A DNA stretch of 64,000 bases from JBGTLU01 sp041743935 (lineage in GTDB: Bacteria; Bacteroidota; Bacteroidia; Sphingobacteriales; Sphingobacteriaceae), in NCBI GenBank assembly GCA_041743935.1, contig JBGTLU010000004.1, forward strand, positions 36,929 to 100,928. The letters are read 5' to 3'. How positions within the stretch are numbered: position 1 is the stretch's first letter; every line of letters starts with the position of its first letter. Below the pieces are notes generated by a model. The model did no database searches and had not been told where the DNA came from. It saw only the letters and a list, made by a program, of their open reading frames with translations. This document shows positions 61,433-64,000 of this stretch, one piece after another. Position numbers and translations under genes: made by a program.

Positions 61433-61963
61433 ATGAAAAAACTTTACTCTAAATTCTTATCTGTAGTTATATTCTTACTGCTATTATCTGTAGCGGGGTT
61501 TTCTACTGTTCGTACCCTTGCTACAGATACAGAATCTCTTACTCTAGATTCTGTGTATAAATCCAATAAAATTAGGTTAGATAATAGCATCCGTAATAAG
61601 CCTGTAGTAGAAATAAAAGTACCCACAGATGGCGTTTTAAAAAACCCATTCCGAAAAGGCACAACAACCACTGCATCACGTCAAGTATCCGATATTGATA
61701 AGCAAATTACTGATTTGAAAGTGTTTCCTAATCCAACCAATGGCGAAATTAATGTGAGTTTTAATTTAAAAAAAGAATCGCAAGTAACCATTAAAGTAGT
61801 AGATGTTTTAGGAAATGAAGTTTTAACGCTACTGTCCCAAAAAATAAATCAAGGTTTCCAAAAAAATACATTTGACCTAAGCAGTAAATTATCTGGTGGG
61901 TTTTATTTTGTACGGATAATGACCGGTAGTGAATCCCTCACTAAACGAATATCTGTTTTATAG
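61433..61963 (+). CDS. Short secreted protein with T9SS type A sorting domain
   Basis: This protein of about 176 residues starts at ATG 61433; eight extra codons upstream are in frame. A signal peptide ends near FSTVRT. A short polar passenger follows, then a full C-terminal sorting domain (about 90-176): FPNPTNGEINVSFNL, IKVVDVLGNEVL, LSGGFYFVRIMTGSESLTKRISVL. Almost the whole mature protein is linker plus sorting signal, so its own function is unclear. Confidence 0.85.
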   Translation: MKKLYSKFLSVVIFLLLLSVAGFSTVRTLATDTESLTLDSVYKSNKIRLDNSIRNKPVVEIKVPTDGVLKNPFRKGTTTTASRQVSDIDKQITDLKVFPNPTNGEINVSFNLKKESQVTIKVVDVLGNEVLTLLSQKINQGFQKNTFDLSSKLSGGFYFVRIMTGSESLTKRISVL

Positions 61964-61986
61964 AACTTATTAACAGTTGAGCAGAA

Positions 61987-62012
61987 ATCCTGACCAAGAC
62001 GTCGGGATTTTT
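61987..62012 (+). terminator. Terminator of the T9SS gene, abutting the next promoter
   Basis: An ATCCTGAC/GTCGGGAT stem (one G-T pair) with a 6-nt loop is followed by a T-rich tract from 62008. The same T tract runs into TATTTTTG at 62013-62020. Confidence 0.75.
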
Positions 62013-62020
62013 TATTTTTG
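62013..62020 (+). promoter_or_regulatory. -7 box embedded in a terminator T tract
   Basis: TATTTTTG matches the Bacteroidota box and lies five bases before the ATG at 62026, giving a near-leaderless mRNA for the FAH gene if used. Confidence 0.4.
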
Positions 62021-62025
62021 AAACC

Positions 62026-62637
62026 ATGAAGATAATTTGTATCGGCAGAAACTATGCAGAACATGCCAAAGAACTAAATAATCCAATACCCACCGAGCCT
62101 GTAATTTTTATGAAACCTGACACGGCTTTGTTGAAGGATAACCAACCGTTTTATCACCCTGAATTCTCTAAAGACATTCATCATGAGGTAGAACTAGTGA
62201 TAAAAATCAGTAAAGAAGGAAAACACATTACCCCAAAATTTGCTCGGAATTATTTTGATGAAATTGGATTAGGGGTAGATTTTACAGCAAGAGATTTGCA
62301 GTCTAAATTTAAAGAAAAAGGATTACCATGGGAATTAGCTAAAGGATTTGATGGATCTGCACCTATCAGCAATTTTTTACCTATTAAACAAATTGCCGAT
62401 TTGCAAAATATCAACTTTAGTCTAAAAATAAACGGATCAGAGGTACAAGTAGGGAACACTAGTTTAATGCTTTTTCCTTTTGAAAACATCATCGCATATG
62501 TATCACAGTATATAACTTTAAAAAAAGGGGACTTAATTTTTACCGGAACACCACAAGGAGTTGGTAAAATTAATATTGGAGATCATCTAGAAGGGTTTAT
62601 AGAGAACAAGAAATTATTAGATTTTTACGTTAAATAG
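62026..62637 (+). CDS. Fumarylacetoacetate hydrolase family protein
   Basis: This 203-residue enzyme of the FAH superfamily (short, YcgM/FAHD1-like) has CIGRNYAEHAKELNN at 5-19, EPVIFMKP near 24-31, and metal ligands in DIHHEVELVIKI near 50-61. GLGVDFTARDLQ near 83-94 and FTGTPQGVG near 176-184 complete the pattern. Such enzymes act as acylpyruvate hydrolase or oxaloacetate tautomerase/decarboxylase. It is two bases upstream of the M23 peptidase gene. Confidence 0.93.
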   Translation: MKIICIGRNYAEHAKELNNPIPTEPVIFMKPDTALLKDNQPFYHPEFSKDIHHEVELVIKISKEGKHITPKFARNYFDEIGLGVDFTARDLQSKFKEKGLPWELAKGFDGSAPISNFLPIKQIADLQNINFSLKINGSEVQVGNTSLMLFPFENIIAYVSQYITLKKGDLIFTGTPQGVGKINIGDHLEGFIENKKLLDFYVK

Positions 62638-62639
62638 TA

Positions 62640-64000
62640 ATGATGAACAGTATGAAGGCTTATTTATTTATTGTGTTGTTGATAGGAGTTTCCATACTAT
62701 TTATTCAATCTACTAGCAATAAAATTACGGCAGAACCTATCTCAAAAATGTCTGCACCTGAAGTTTATCCTCAAAATTATTTTCAATCTCCGTTAGATAT
62801 TGCTGTATCAATTTCTGGCACTTTTGGAGAGTTGCGTCCAAATCATTTTCACTCTGGCATAGATTATAAAACAAATGGAAGAGAAGGCTATCCTATCTAT
62901 GCAGTTGCGGACGGTTATATTTCAAGAATAAGGGCACAAGCAGCAGGTTTTGGATATGCCCTTTATGTAGATCATCCAAATGGCTATACCTCGGTGTATG
63001 CCCATTTACAAAGATTTAATACCACCTTGGCAAAAGCTTTAAAAGACATGCAATACCGAAGACAGTCTTTTGAGGTAGATTTTTTCCCTTCGCCAATAGA
63101 GTATAAAGTAAAAAAAGGAGATATAATTGGATATTCTGGCAATTCGGGTTCATCTCAAGGTCCACATTTACATTTTGAAATAAGGCATACTCAAACCGAA
63201 GAACCAATAAATCCTTTACTTTTCGGTATATCCGCACCAGATACCAGAAGACCATCCATTTTAGGTGTTTATGTCTATCCAATGAATGATAGCAGTACGG
63301 TAAACAATGTAAATAGGCGAGTAGGCTTTCAGGTAGCAGCAATTGGCAATGGCACTTATCAATTAGCACGAGCAGCAACTATTTCTGCAAATGGCGAAAT
63401 AAGTTTTGGTATCAACACCAATGATTTATTAAATGGTGCCGAAAACAGAAACGGAGTTTATTCTATTGTATTAACTCACAATGGCAAAACCATATACCAT
63501 ACTGTTTTCGAACGATTTAATTTTGCAATGTCTAGAGCGTTAAATTCTCACATAGATTATGTAGCCAGAGTAACAACAGGAACGTACATTCAACAAAGTT
63601 ACATTGAACCTGGAAACAGAATTACATTATACAGAACCGAAAAAGATAAAGGAATAGTTACGTTAACCGATGGTAAAAACCATGATTTTGAATATATAGT
63701 AAAGGATTTTGCTGGAAATACTTCCACCCTAAAATTTAGAGTAAATGCTTTAACAGTTAGAAAAAAACATCCTAAAAATGAAGTACAAGTAAAATCTGTT
63801 TTTGCATATAACCGTGCATCAGAGTTTTCAACTGAGAACTTAAAAGTGATGATGCCTGCATATTCATTATACAATAATTTGGGAGTAAGTTATAATATAG
63901 GTACAAAACCTAAAGATGCATTTTCAGAAATGCATACCATACACAACGACCAAGTGCCACTACATAATTTCTATGATTTACATATTAAACCAGATTCAAC
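62640..64000 (+). CDS. M23 family metallopeptidase (partial, cut by window end)
   Basis: The frame beginning ATG at 62640 (alternative ATGs at 62643 and 62652) stays open to the window end, at least 453 codons. An N-terminal hydrophobic segment (AYLFIVLLIGVSILFIQ) is a signal or anchor. The M23/LytM domain has HSGID at 71-75 (zinc ligands His71 and Asp75), VYAHLQ and HLHFEI (HxH). A long C-terminal beta-rich region continues past the edge. It likely cleaves peptidoglycan cross-links or activates a hydrolase. The gene starts two bases after the FAH gene. Confidence 0.93.
   Translation, partial: MMNSMKAYLFIVLLIGVSILFIQSTSNKITAEPISKMSAPEVYPQNYFQSPLDIAVSISGTFGELRPNHFHSGIDYKTNGREGYPIYAVADGYISRIRAQAAGFGYALYVDHPNGYTSVYAHLQRFNTTLAKALKDMQYRRQSFEVDFFPSPIEYKVKKGDIIGYSGNSGSSQGPHLHFEIRHTQTEEPINPLLFGISAPDTRRPSILGVYVYPMNDSSTVNNVNRRVGFQVAAIGNGTYQLARAATISANGEISFGINTNDLLNGAENRNGVYSIVLTHNGKTIYHTVFERFNFAMSRALNSHIDYVARVTTGTYIQQSYIEPGNRITLYRTEKDKGIVTLTDGKNHDFEYIVKDFAGNTSTLKFRVNALTVRKKHPKNEVQVKSVFAYNRASEFSTENLKVMMPAYSLYNNLGVSYNIGTKPKDAFSEMHTIHNDQVPLHNFYDLHIKPDS

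Overview
This is an AT-rich, gene-dense chromosomal window from a member of the Bacteroidota. The markers are PorX and GldB of the type IX secretion/gliding machinery, several secreted proteins with the type A T9SS C-terminal sorting domain, a DUF4270 lipoprotein, DUF5117-type zinc metalloproteases, promoter boxes of the Bacteroidota type (TTG, about 19-21 nt, TAnnTTTG), and the panC-panD / short glycogen synthase / glmS neighbourhood. No phage, CRISPR array or complete transposon is visible. The order or genus cannot be fixed from the sequence alone.

Layout. 1-5.1 kb: YwbE, an HD phosphohydrolase, porX, tsaE and alanine dehydrogenase. 5.1-17.9 kb: secreted and surface proteins (histidine phosphatase, aspartyl protease with PDZ, large metalloprotease, beta-barrel, T9SS cargo), with a UvrD-type helicase-nuclease and a KefF/KefC-like pair. 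18-20.8 kb: pyruvate dehydrogenase E1-beta, an Lrp regulator, an unusual tRNA-like gene, and rdgB. 20.9-26 kb: an envelope-biogenesis operon (two-domain PpiC isomerase, PpiC-like lipoprotein, SurA, MoxR). 26-38 kb: gldB, nadE, PspC/PadR, barrels, methyltransferase, YraN, M1 peptidase. 38-47.7 kb: TlpA-like thioredoxin, acyl-CoA dehydrogenase, the rfaE2-flippase-panD-panC operon, glycogen synthase-like protein, DUF4270 protein, glmS. 51.8-64 kb: engB, UbiA-type prenyltransferase, GT2/GT39 pair, SMR and APC transporters, Kup, FAH hydrolase, and an M23 peptidase cut by the window edge.

The only clearly disturbed segment is about 49.2-51.0 kb. It holds the 3' end of a broken superoxide dismutase gene, two exact 50-bp direct repeats with a degenerate third copy, a 5'-truncated hydrolase-like gene, a small lipoprotein gene, a duplicated 3' fragment of the neighbouring DUF4197 gene, and palindromic interspersed repeats. 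It looks like a recombination scar or repeat-mediated insertion site.

The most unusual object is the 112-nt tRNA-like gene at 19566-19677. It has a leucine-type D arm, an exceptionally long (43-nt) variable arm, an aspartate anticodon (GUC) and G73, with its own Bacteroidota promoter. It carries the known aspartyl-tRNA synthetase identity bases on a class II tRNA body, a combination I do not recognise as a described tRNA type.
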